NCBI GenBank assembly: GCA_003447535.1
Contig: DLYY01000126.1
Span: 1-5,328 of the forward strand
DNA length: 5,328 nucleotides
From: Bacteroidota bacterium
GTDB taxonomy: Bacteria > Bacteroidota > Bacteroidia > Chitinophagales > UBA8649
Direction of reading: 5' to 3'
Under the pieces are notes generated by a model. That model saw nothing but the letters and a program-made list of their open reading frames with translations. It had not been told where the DNA came from and ran no database searches. A program made the translations under genes and the position numbers. This document shows positions 1 through 5,328 of this stretch, one piece after another (position 1 is the first letter of the stretch; each line of letters starts with the position of its first letter).

Positions 1-775
1 CTCGATATAAATAGGTTTCGGGACTTTGCCATCCTCCAAGATCAGGGTGATACACTTCAATGTCGGTAACGTAGCCTTCTGCTTGGGTGACTTGTTGAGC
101 ATATCGCACTTGTGCACCAACTGAGACGAAATCATTTATTTTATAGGCAACTCCAAGAAGTCCTCCCGGGCTAAATCCTACACCTTGGCTTTCGAAATTA
201 TATCGATAGTCTGTAAGCCCCGAATAATTATCGTAGTTACCAAGCGCTGCTTCATCTACATCAATGGTATTTAGAAAAGAGGCTTGAAGGGCAGGAATGA
301 TATCTGCAACTCCTCGATCGGAAGCTGGTAAATCAGAGAATTTTGCACCCCCTGCTCCGGCAACCATCATAATGCCTCCATGGAAATTCCAGTTTCCTTT
401 CTTATAGGCGAGAAAGGTACTCGGGAAGATGTATCCCGAAGCCTTCCCTGAATAGCTTTTTGGTTTATCAAAAAAGACATAGTCATTATCGATTTCAATC
501 CACTGATTCAATATTTGATTGTTAAATGTGAAATGGAAGCCTTCGTCAAGATTTACCGTTCCTGCTGGATTGAAGAATACAGCATCAATCTCTTGGCTTG
601 CCTGTCTTGCAGGCATTCTTACATAGGACGCCGATTGATTAGGAATCGTAAAGAGGTTTACTTGGGCTTGTTGACTTGGCGTTGGAGCTTGAACTTCCTG
701 TGCGGTCAATACGTTTGGGAGTAGACAGATTGCGCTCAATACCACACCACCAATGAATTTAAGTTTATTTAACAT
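1..775 (-). CDS. OMPP1/FadL/TodX-type outer membrane protein (C-terminus beyond window)
   Basis: Reading the minus strand from ATG 775-773 gives 258 uninterrupted codons that run off the left edge, so only the N-terminal part is seen. Residues 1-25 form a Sec signal peptide: lysines at 4 and 6, a hydrophobic core (GGVVLSAICLLP) and a probable cleavage site LTA|QE near 25/26. The cysteine at 17 lacks a proper lipobox, so a lipoprotein is unlikely. The mature start has RMPARQASQEIDAVFFNPAG (53-72), the NPAG signature of the OMPP1/FadL/TodX hydrophobic-compound transporter family. Alternating beta-strand-like segments follow (for example 80-95, 114-143 and 201-226), as expected for a barrel. Family members are usually about 400-500 residues, so roughly half is visible. 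They are outer-membrane channels, in E. coli FadL for long-chain fatty acids. The substrate here is unknown. The gene is divergent from prfC. The only other nearby in-frame Met (54) would remove the signal peptide, which supports the chosen start. Confidence 0.88.
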   Translation of the reverse strand, partial: MLNKLKFIGGVVLSAICLLPNVLTAQEVQAPTPSQQAQVNLFTIPNQSASYVRMPARQASQEIDAVFFNPAGTVNLDEGFHFTFNNQILNQWIEIDNDYVFFDKPKSYSGKASGYIFPSTFLAYKKGNWNFHGGIMMVAGAGGAKFSDLPASDRGVADIIPALQASFLNTIDVDEAALGNYDNYSGLTDYRYNFESQGVGFSPGGLLGVAYKINDFVSVGAQVRYAQQVTQAEGYVTDIEVYHPDLGGWQSPETYLYR

Positions 776-779
776 CACC

Positions 780-808
780 CAAACTTAGATAAAAAAATAC
801 ACCTCAAT
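780..808 (-). promoter_or_regulatory. Bacteroidota-type promoter for the OMPP1-family gene
   Basis: Read on the minus strand, TAAGTTTG (787-780) matches the Bacteroidota -7 consensus TAnnTTTG at every fixed position. ATTG (808-805) lies 17 bp upstream and fits the -33 element (TTG/TTTG), with a T-run in the spacer. The -7 box ends only 4 bases before the ATG at 775, so transcription from it would begin at or next to the start codon. The motif match is seen directly; promoter function is inferred. Confidence 0.55.
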
Positions 809-832
809 TAAAATCTCCGCATATTCGCATTC

Positions 833-2428
833 ATGAATGTTGAAAACGAAATAGCTAGAAGGAAAACCTTTGCGGTTATTGCGCACCCTGATAGTGGGAA
901 AACAACCCTAACAGAAAAATTACTTTTGTTTGGAGGGGCAATTCAAACGGCTGGTGCGGTCAAATCCAATAAGGTTAAAAAGACGACGGCTTCTGACTTT
1001 ATGGAGATAGAAAAGCAACGGGGAATATCTGTAGCCACATCTGTAATGTCTTTTGAATATGATAACAGGCTGATCAATATTCTAGATACACCAGGACACA
1101 AAGATTTTGCAGAGGATACTTATCGAACGCTGACTGCAGTCGATAGCGTAATTCTCGTCATAGACTGTGTAAAGGGGGTGGAGGAACAAACTGAAAAGCT
1201 GATGGAGGTCTGTCGTATGCGCGATACACCCGTGCAAGTTTTTATTAATAAAATGGACCGAGATGGTCGAGATCCTTATGATTTGATAGAAGAAGTCGAA
1301 GAAAAATTGGGTATTCAAGTATTCCCTGTGACTTGGCCTGTTGGTATCGGAAAAGAATTCAAAGGAGTTTGGCATTTACAAGATCATCAAATGACGGCCT
1401 TTACCGCAGGTAGTGCTGGCGACGAAATGATGGTCTTTAAGGATAAAGAGTCTGAAGACCTCACAAAGTTTATCGGCAATACCTTTGCTGCTCAACTTGA
1501 TGAGGATTTAGAATTTCTCAATGAGTTATATGATGAGTTTGACCAAGAGGCCTACCTAAATGGTCAATTGGCCCCTGTATTTTTCGGTTCTGCAATTAAT
1601 AATTTTGGCGTTCAGGAGCTATTGGACTATTTCTTGAAGATCGCGCCATCTCCGGTTGCGCGTCCAACTCAAGCACGAATGGTTGAGCCCTTAGAAAAAA
1701 AATTTACTGGCTTCGTGTTTAAAATACACGCTAATCTTGATCCAAAACATCGAGATCGAATCGCTTTTTTACGTATTTGCAGTGGGGTCTTTGAGCGAAA
1801 CACATTTTACATGCACACGCGAATCAATAAGAAATTGCGATTCAGCAATCCTACATCTTTTATGGCTTCAAAGAAATCAATCGTTGATATGGCCTTCCCT
1901 GGTGATGTTGTTGGACTTTATGATGCGGGAAATTTTAAAATAGGAGATACAATAACCGAAGGAGAGGAGCTGTTTTTTAAGGGTATTCCAAGTTTCTCTC
2001 CGGAGATCTTTAAAGAGGTTGTCAATCGTGATCCGATGAAATCAAAGCAGTTGGACAAAGGGATTCGTCAGCTGTCGGATGAGGGGGTTGCTCAATTGTT
2101 TATTCATCCTGTGGGTCAACGTAAGATTTTAGGAACTGTAGGGCCACTCCAATTTGAAGTAATTCAACACCGGTTGTTAGGGGAATACGGGGCTAAAATG
2201 GATTTCCAACCCTTAAATTATTACAAGGCTTGTTGGATTCGAAGTGATAAGCCAGAGGCTATGGCCGAGTTTAAAAAGCGCAAACATCAGCATGTGGTTA
2301 AGGACAAAGACGATAACGCCGTGTTTTTGGCTGATTCAGCTTGGATACTTAAGGTTTGTCGTGAAGATTTTCCTGATATTCGGTTTTACACGACTTCAGA
2401 ATTCAAAGTAGACCTAATGGCCGGGTAA
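833..2428 (+). CDS. prfC: Peptide chain release factor 3 (RF3), translational GTPase
   Basis: This complete 531-residue protein is close to the 529 residues of E. coli RF3. RF3 is a cytoplasmic GTPase that binds the ribosome after peptide release and ejects RF1 or RF2, recycling them. The G domain shows the P-loop AHPDSGKT (17-24; the family often has HPDAGKT), the switch I region with QRGISV (62-67), DTPGH (85-89), NKMD (139-142) and the G5-like GSA (252-254). The domain II beta-barrel starts near 285, and the C-terminal domain contains the conserved run VGPLQFEVIQHRL. The bacterial RF3 opening, a short N-terminal helix followed by RRKTFAVIAHPD, fits the ATG at 833. No Shine-Dalgarno sequence precedes it, which is normal for Bacteroidota. 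The gene diverges from the OMPP1-family gene across 57 bp and converges with elaA. No convincing own promoter is visible in that gap, so it may lie inside the neighbouring coding region. No sign of frameshift or truncation. Confidence 0.97.
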   Translation: MNVENEIARRKTFAVIAHPDSGKTTLTEKLLLFGGAIQTAGAVKSNKVKKTTASDFMEIEKQRGISVATSVMSFEYDNRLINILDTPGHKDFAEDTYRTLTAVDSVILVIDCVKGVEEQTEKLMEVCRMRDTPVQVFINKMDRDGRDPYDLIEEVEEKLGIQVFPVTWPVGIGKEFKGVWHLQDHQMTAFTAGSAGDEMMVFKDKESEDLTKFIGNTFAAQLDEDLEFLNELYDEFDQEAYLNGQLAPVFFGSAINNFGVQELLDYFLKIAPSPVARPTQARMVEPLEKKFTGFVFKIHANLDPKHRDRIAFLRICSGVFERNTFYMHTRINKKLRFSNPTSFMASKKSIVDMAFPGDVVGLYDAGNFKIGDTITEGEELFFKGIPSFSPEIFKEVVNRDPMKSKQLDKGIRQLSDEGVAQLFIHPVGQRKILGTVGPLQFEVIQHRLLGEYGAKMDFQPLNYYKACWIRSDKPEAMAEFKKRKHQHVVKDKDDNAVFLADSAWILKVCREDFPDIRFYTTSEFKVDLMAG

Positions 2429-2445
2429 GTTAGATTCAGGTTTAA

Positions 2446-2892
2446 CTATATATACATTTGAATATGAGGAATCCCATCCTCTAGATATTCGTCTCCTTTG
2501 GACTGGAAGCCAAAGCTCTTGTAAAAACCGAGAAGATAGGACTGAGCCGATATCCTACATTGTTCACTGCCATGGAGGGATCCCATTAGGTCTAAGGATC
2601 GTGTCATGAGTTCTTGGCCAAGCCCTTTGCTACGGTAGTTAAAATGAGTCACAATGCGGGATAGGCTTGCTTCTTTATAGCTCACGTTTGGAGCTAGAAT
2701 TCGAGCATAAGCCACAATATTACTTACTTTATCCTCTGCCCAGATGTGCCAAGCTCCTTCATCTTTTCCATCATTATCAAGATAGACACAATCTTGCTCA
2801 ACAATAAACACTTCTTGGCGAAGAGTCATAATGTTGTAGAGTTCACGGGTGCTTAGTTTTTCGAAGGGTTTATCAATCCAAGTAAGTGCCAT
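2446..2892 (-). CDS. elaA: ElaA-type GNAT family N-acetyltransferase
   Basis: This complete 148-residue protein, a usual length for a single-domain GNAT enzyme, resembles E. coli ElaA along its length. Shared landmarks are LRQEVFIVEQDCVYLDNDG (24-42; E. coli has LRCAVFVVEQNCPYQDIDG), the strand AYARIL (61-66), the acetyl-CoA pyrophosphate-binding loop RSKGLG (87-92, R/QxxGxG), SAQSYLLGFYKSFGF (115-129) and the C-terminal EDGIPHI (138-144). GNAT enzymes transfer an acetyl group from acetyl-CoA to an amine; the ElaA substrate is not established to my knowledge. It is probably a soluble cytoplasmic enzyme, as it has no signal peptide or membrane segment. It follows the PAP2 gene on the same strand after 53 bp, so it may be last in that operon or have its own promoter. 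Its stop lies 17 bp from the convergent prfC stop. Family assignment is firm; the acceptor is unknown. Confidence 0.93.
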   Translation of the reverse strand: MALTWIDKPFEKLSTRELYNIMTLRQEVFIVEQDCVYLDNDGKDEGAWHIWAEDKVSNIVAYARILAPNVSYKEASLSRIVTHFNYRSKGLGQELMTRSLDLMGSLHGSEQCRISAQSYLLGFYKSFGFQSKGDEYLEDGIPHIQMYI

Positions 2893-2912
2893 GGGATAAT
2901 GCTATCTCCCTA

Positions 2913-2940
2913 TAAAGTTAAGGTGGTTTTGTCAAACAAT
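2913..2940 (-). promoter_or_regulatory. Possible promoter upstream of elaA
   Basis: On the minus strand TAACTTTA (2920-2913) differs from TAnnTTTG only at the last base. ATTG (2940-2937) lies 16 bp upstream, slightly shorter than the usual 17-23 bp. The -7 box ends 20 bases before the elaA ATG, a normal leader distance. The match is imperfect and the sequence AT-rich, so this is only a candidate. If real, elaA could be expressed independently of the phosphatase gene before it. Confidence 0.3.
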
Positions 2941-2945
2941 GTTTG
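2933..2945. repeat. 13-bp inverted repeat between PAP2 gene and elaA
   Basis: CAAACA, one central A, then TGTTTG form a perfect inverted repeat with 6-bp arms. It begins immediately after the PAP2 stop codon and overlaps the candidate elaA -33 element. An odd-centred dyad of this size could be a dimer-binding site, but about one such repeat is expected by chance per window of this length. Function is unproven. Confidence 0.3.
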
Positions 2946-3494
2946 TTACGCCCGGAGTGAAAATCGTTCAACAAAATAGAGGAAGACTCTTGAAAAGGTA
3001 TAGCCAATAAGGCTTCCGAGGAGGATTCCAGCTACGATGTCTTTTGGATAATGAACGCCAACAACCATCTGTGCCCAGACAATAAGAAAGACCCAGACTA
3101 AAAAGAATAGTACCTGTGTTTTAGAAAAACAACGACTTCCTATCCAAAAAATAGCAAGTGCCATGTGATTGGTGGCATGGGATGATGGGAAACTGTAGGA
3201 TTTCGGACAATGATCTAAGAGGAGTTTAAATCTTAGAAGGCTTTCCTGGCAAGGCCTTGGGTGTGCGAAAAACGGTTTAAGGATATGAGAGGACACAATA
3301 TCGCCAAGTCCTGCAGCAAACGCCGAACAGGCAAAAAAGATGATGGCGACTTTCTTCTCTTGTTTTACAAACAAATAGATTCCAATTAGAATGTACAGAG
3401 GAATCCATGTCGTTTTGTTACGAAGGACAGTTGCCATTGTATCAAAGTATGCTGGAGTAAATGATTGTATCTGATGAAGCCATTCTGCCCCCAT
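2946..3494 (-). CDS. PAP2-family membrane phosphatase
   Basis: This 182-residue integral membrane protein carries the three PAP2 (type 2 phosphatidic acid phosphatase) motifs in order. C1 is KPFFAHPRP (73-81, K-x6-RP), C2 is SFPSSHA (101-107, PSSH for the usual PSGH, with presumed catalytic His106), and C3 is AQMVVGVHYPKD (141-152, with presumed nucleophile His148 and Asp152). About five hydrophobic segments are visible, near 29-43, 48-66, 109-119, 126-140 and 153-173, so it sits in the inner membrane. Relatives remove phosphate from lipid phosphates such as undecaprenyl pyrophosphate, phosphatidylglycerol phosphate or lipid A; the sequence does not say which. The C3 motif normally begins SR, but here it is AQ, so the phosphate-contacting arginine is replaced by Gln142. 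The start ATG lies 6 bp after the methyltransferase stop, implying co-transcription and perhaps translational coupling. The family call is firm; the substrate is unknown. Confidence 0.92.
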   Translation of the reverse strand: MGAEWLHQIQSFTPAYFDTMATVLRNKTTWIPLYILIGIYLFVKQEKKVAIIFFACSAFAAGLGDIVSSHILKPFFAHPRPCQESLLRFKLLLDHCPKSYSFPSSHATNHMALAIFWIGSRCFSKTQVLFFLVWVFLIVWAQMVVGVHYPKDIVAGILLGSLIGYTFSRVFLYFVERFSLRA

Positions 3495-3500
3495 AAGAAG

Positions 3501-4232
3501 TTATTTTTTTTGAGCAATTAGGATTAATCGAGGAGAACGTTGCTTGTCAAAATAATTGAGCGAGTAGTCTCCAAAGACCTCTTTGCAAAAGAGGTTATTA
3601 TCCTTAAAACATTTCATAAAATCCTCTCTGACTAAACCGAAGACTCGTTCTTCATGTTCCTGCCATACGTCATTTCGTTTAAAACGTATTCGCTTAACAA
3701 GGACTCGGCCTTCCACTGACCGTTCGATGTGATATTGGACTCCATTTTTCTCAATGATTTCTTCCGCTTTCATTTTAGCAATAGCAGGAAAGACATTGAT
3801 AAAGTCAATAATCAGCAGTCCATTCGTATTTAAGCAAGCTGCAGCATGTTTTAATGGAAGCATATTCTCTTCCATATTTTCAAAGTAGCCCAAACTGGTA
3901 AATAGACTTGCAATCAAGTCAAATTGGCCGAATGGAAAAGATTCTCGCATATCATGAACATGGAATTCTAGACGATTTACATTGTTAATCTGGGCTTGTT
4001 CAATGCTGTTTTTGGATAAATCAAAACCCACCGTTGTATGTCCGAGGTTCGCAAAAGTTTGTGCATGTCTTCCTTTTCCGCATGCCATATCAAGCACTCG
4101 CATATTAGGCCGATTGATAAAATCATGAAGGTTTTGAATAAATGATTCAGCTTCCTTTTGGTTTCGGTGATTATAGAGTGTGTGATAGTCTTCAGAATCA
4201 AACCATTCTTTAAACCATGAATTAATTGGCAT
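3501..4232 (-). CDS. Class I SAM-dependent methyltransferase
   Basis: This 243-residue cytoplasmic protein has a Rossmann-type methyltransferase core (Methyltransf_11/25-like). It shows an N-terminal helical cap (NSWFKEWFDSEDYHTLYNHR, 4-23), SAM-binding motif I VLDMACGKGRHA (46-57), the acidic strand-end GFDLS (69-73), HDMR (93-96), motif IV FDLIASLFTSLGYF (104-117) and GLLIIDFIN (138-146). The acceptor is not recognisable. The open frame extends 15 codons upstream to a TTG at 4277, but I chose the ATG at 4230-4232. It is a standard start, it places the WFDS-type N-terminus where I expect it in Bacteroidota relatives, and the longer version would read through the inverted repeat in the intergenic region. 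The gene is first in a minus-strand run, 6 bp before the PAP2 phosphatase gene, and divergent from glmM. No good TAnnTTTG promoter is visible in the 64-bp gap. Family is confident; function is open. Confidence 0.9.
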   Translation of the reverse strand: MPINSWFKEWFDSEDYHTLYNHRNQKEAESFIQNLHDFINRPNMRVLDMACGKGRHAQTFANLGHTTVGFDLSKNSIEQAQINNVNRLEFHVHDMRESFPFGQFDLIASLFTSLGYFENMEENMLPLKHAAACLNTNGLLIIDFINVFPAIAKMKAEEIIEKNGVQYHIERSVEGRVLVKRIRFKRNDVWQEHEERVFGLVREDFMKCFKDNNLFCKEVFGDYSLNYFDKQRSPRLILIAQKK

Positions 4233-4259
4233 GGCAGGATTTAGGGTGTTTAATTGATG

Positions 4260-4275
4260 GAAGATACATATCTTC
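4260..4275. promoter_or_regulatory. Inverted repeat (possible operator) between divergent methyltransferase and glmM genes
   Basis: GAAGATA, a CA spacer, then TATCTTC form a perfect inverted repeat with 7-bp arms. It is roughly central in the 64-bp gap, 27 bp from the methyltransferase ATG and 21 bp from the glmM ATG. An outer pair TAATT (4251-4255) and AATTA (4276-4280) is also inverted, but separated from the core asymmetrically by GATG on one side. The shape and position would suit a dimeric regulator controlling both genes. A few repeats of this size are expected by chance in this much DNA, so only the location makes it notable. Confidence 0.4.
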
Positions 4276-4296
4276 AATTACTGAACATCCTTGTTT

Positions 4297-5328
4297 ATGG
4301 CATTAATGAAAAGAATATCAGGAATTCGAGGGACCATCGGTGGTTTCTTGGGTATGGGGTTAACTCCTTACGACATTGTGGTATTCGCTTCAGGCTACGC
4401 GCAATACGTTTTATCCCAACATGGAAAAGGTAGTATAGTTGTTGGTCGAGATGCTCGCATCTCTGGAGAAATGGTGTCTTCACTTGTTATTCGAACTTTG
4501 CAAGGCATGGGCTTGGACGTGGTTGATTTAGGGCTTGCAACCACACCAACGACAGCTCATATGGTTTTATCTAGCAATGCAATAGGAGGTATTATCCTGA
4601 CTGCAAGCCATAATCCTAAGCATTGGAACGCCCTTAAAATGCTCGATGAAAATGGGGATTTTGTATCCGAAGAAGCGGGGAAAGAGATTTTAAGGCTCAG
4701 TGATTTAGCAGATTTTCAATATGCAACGGTCGATCAACTCGGCAAGGTGGAGACTTATGATGAAGCTTTAGATCGACATATAGAGCACATTCTATCCTTA
4801 GACTTGGTAAATCCAAATGGAATTCGAGCCTTAGATCTCAAAATTGTAGTCGATGGCATAAATTCAATTGGTGCGTATGCTGTACCTAAAATGTTAAATG
4901 CCTTAGGTGTAGAAAATGTCAGTGTAATTTTTGAAGAAATGAGTGGTGATTTTAGCCACAATCCAGAACCTCTTCCAGAACACTTAACTGAGTTATGCAA
5001 CGTGGTTAGGCGCGAACAAGCAGACCTTGGTATTGCCGTGGATCCTGATGTAGACCGCTTAGCTTTTGTGCGTGAAGATGGTGAACCCTTCGGAGAGGAG
5101 TATACTTTAGTCGCTGTAGCTGACTATGTCTTAGGAAATACTCCGGGATCAACAGTTAGTAATATATCCTCATCTAGAGCCTTAGGTGAGGTGACACGGA
5201 GCCATGGTCAAACCCATTATTCATCAGCAGTTGGGGAAGTAAATGTGGTAAAGAAGATGAGAGAAGTGGATGCGGTTATTGGAGGAGAAGGAAATGGTGG
5301 AATAATTTATCCTGAAAGCCATTATGGT
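4297..5328 (+). CDS. glmM: Phosphoglucosamine mutase (alpha-D-phosphohexomutase family; C-terminus beyond window)
   Basis: The first 344 codons are visible and run off the right edge; the family is usually about 450-470 residues. The enzyme interconverts glucosamine-6-phosphate and glucosamine-1-phosphate in the cytoplasm, a step towards UDP-N-acetylglucosamine for peptidoglycan and lipopolysaccharide. Landmarks are SGIRGTIGG (8-16), the phosphoserine loop TASHNP (102-107, catalytic Ser104) with following WNALK, the magnesium loop DPDVDRLA (249-256) and the sugar-binding loop GGEGNGG (329-335) followed by YPESHYG. The DPDVDR and GGEGNGG variants resemble Bacteroidota GlmM more than the E. coli form; phosphomannomutase is the main alternative. 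Two starts are possible, ATG 4297 and in-frame ATG 4306. The first gives MALMKRISGIRG, matching the common MTLIKSISGIRG opening of relatives, and an in-frame TGA at 4282 limits further extension. The gene is divergent from the methyltransferase-PAP2 operon. Confidence 0.93.
   Translation, partial: MALMKRISGIRGTIGGFLGMGLTPYDIVVFASGYAQYVLSQHGKGSIVVGRDARISGEMVSSLVIRTLQGMGLDVVDLGLATTPTTAHMVLSSNAIGGIILTASHNPKHWNALKMLDENGDFVSEEAGKEILRLSDLADFQYATVDQLGKVETYDEALDRHIEHILSLDLVNPNGIRALDLKIVVDGINSIGAYAVPKMLNALGVENVSVIFEEMSGDFSHNPEPLPEHLTELCNVVRREQADLGIAVDPDVDRLAFVREDGEPFGEEYTLVAVADYVLGNTPGSTVSNISSSRALGEVTRSHGQTHYSSAVGEVNVVKKMREVDAVIGGEGNGGIIYPESHYG

Noticed and set aside
599..615. Stem-loop TGCCTG-TCTTG-CAGGCA
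   Set aside because: It lies inside the OMPP1-family coding region over the conserved MPARQAS segment, so protein coding explains it. No T-run follows.
515..724. Plus-strand open frame of 69 codons
   Set aside because: It is wholly antisense to the signal peptide and N-terminal region of the OMPP1-family gene, whose translation is clearly protein-like. The antisense product is cysteine- and tryptophan-rich with no recognisable domain.
760..767. TAAGTTTA as a plus-strand -7 box for prfC
   Set aside because: It differs from TAnnTTTG at the last base, and the nearest upstream TTG (730-732) is 27 bp away, outside the usual spacing.
828..839. 12-bp perfect palindrome CATTCATGAATG centred on the prfC start codon
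   Set aside because: About one such palindrome is expected by chance in a window this long, and without a loop it cannot form a hairpin in the mRNA.
1082..1375. Minus-strand open frame of 97 codons inside prfC
   Set aside because: It is a shadow of the highly conserved RF3 G domain and has no protein-like features of its own.
1737..1943. Plus-strand open frame of 68 codons in another frame of prfC
   Set aside because: It overlaps intact RF3 coding sequence completely; no frameshift in prfC would call for it.
2429..2446. Weak hairpin between prfC and elaA as an intrinsic terminator
   Set aside because: The stem is only 6 bp, AT-rich with one G-T pair, and lacks a following T-run, so I do not annotate it as a terminator.
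3977..4201. Minus-strand open frame of 74 codons in another frame of the methyltransferase
   Set aside because: The overlapping frame carries SAM-binding motif I, so this alternative frame is a shadow.
4295..5000. Two minus-strand open frames (4295-4483 and 4755-5000) opposite glmM
   Set aside because: Both are antisense to a well-conserved GlmM reading frame and show no domain or start context of their own.
1..5328. CRISPR array, tRNA or rRNA gene, insertion sequence, phage or defence cassette
   Set aside because: No regularly spaced repeats, tRNA-like folds, transposase or phage motifs, or long terminal repeats were seen on either strand. All coding regions have ordinary housekeeping or common accessory family assignments.

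Overview
The window looks like ordinary chromosomal DNA of a member of the Bacteroidota, probably an aquatic flavobacterium-like lineage. Four things suggest this: a moderate, slightly AT-rich composition; starts without purine-rich Shine-Dalgarno sequences; a TAnnTTTG-type promoter; and lineage-typical motif variants in the GlmM-type mutase (start MALMKRISGIRGTIGG, then TASHNPKHWNALK and GGEGNGG). The phylum call is an inference from these motifs. Genus or species cannot be named from the sequence alone.

Layout from left to right. Positions 1-775 (minus) hold the N-terminal 258 residues of an outer-membrane beta-barrel protein of the OMPP1/FadL/TodX type, cut by the window edge. A 57-bp divergent gap with a good Bacteroidota-type promoter for this gene separates it from prfC (833-2428, plus), a complete peptide chain release factor 3. 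prfC converges, with only 17 bp between, on a three-gene minus-strand run read as methyltransferase (4232-3501), PAP2-family membrane phosphatase (3494-2946) and ElaA-type GNAT acetyltransferase (2892-2446). The first two are 6 bp apart and almost certainly co-transcribed. The third lies 53 bp further on and may have its own promoter. A 64-bp divergent gap carrying a 16-bp inverted repeat (4260-4275) leads to a phosphoglucosamine mutase gene (glmM, 4297 to the right edge, plus), of which 344 codons are visible.

The genes do not form one pathway. GlmM supplies glucosamine-1-phosphate for cell-envelope precursors, the PAP2 protein probably dephosphorylates a lipid phosphate in the membrane, and the OMPP1 protein sits in the outer membrane, so there is a loose envelope theme. 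RF3 acts in translation termination, and ElaA and the methyltransferase have no assigned substrates.

There is no CRISPR array, RNA gene, insertion sequence, phage gene, toxin-antitoxin pair or defence cassette visible. I found no convincing previously undescribed system. The points worth a second look are small: the inverted repeat between the divergent methyltransferase and glmM genes, the promoter placed so close to the OMPP1 start that the mRNA would be leaderless, and a substituted arginine in the PAP2 active-site motif. No stretch over 300 bases lacks a gene.
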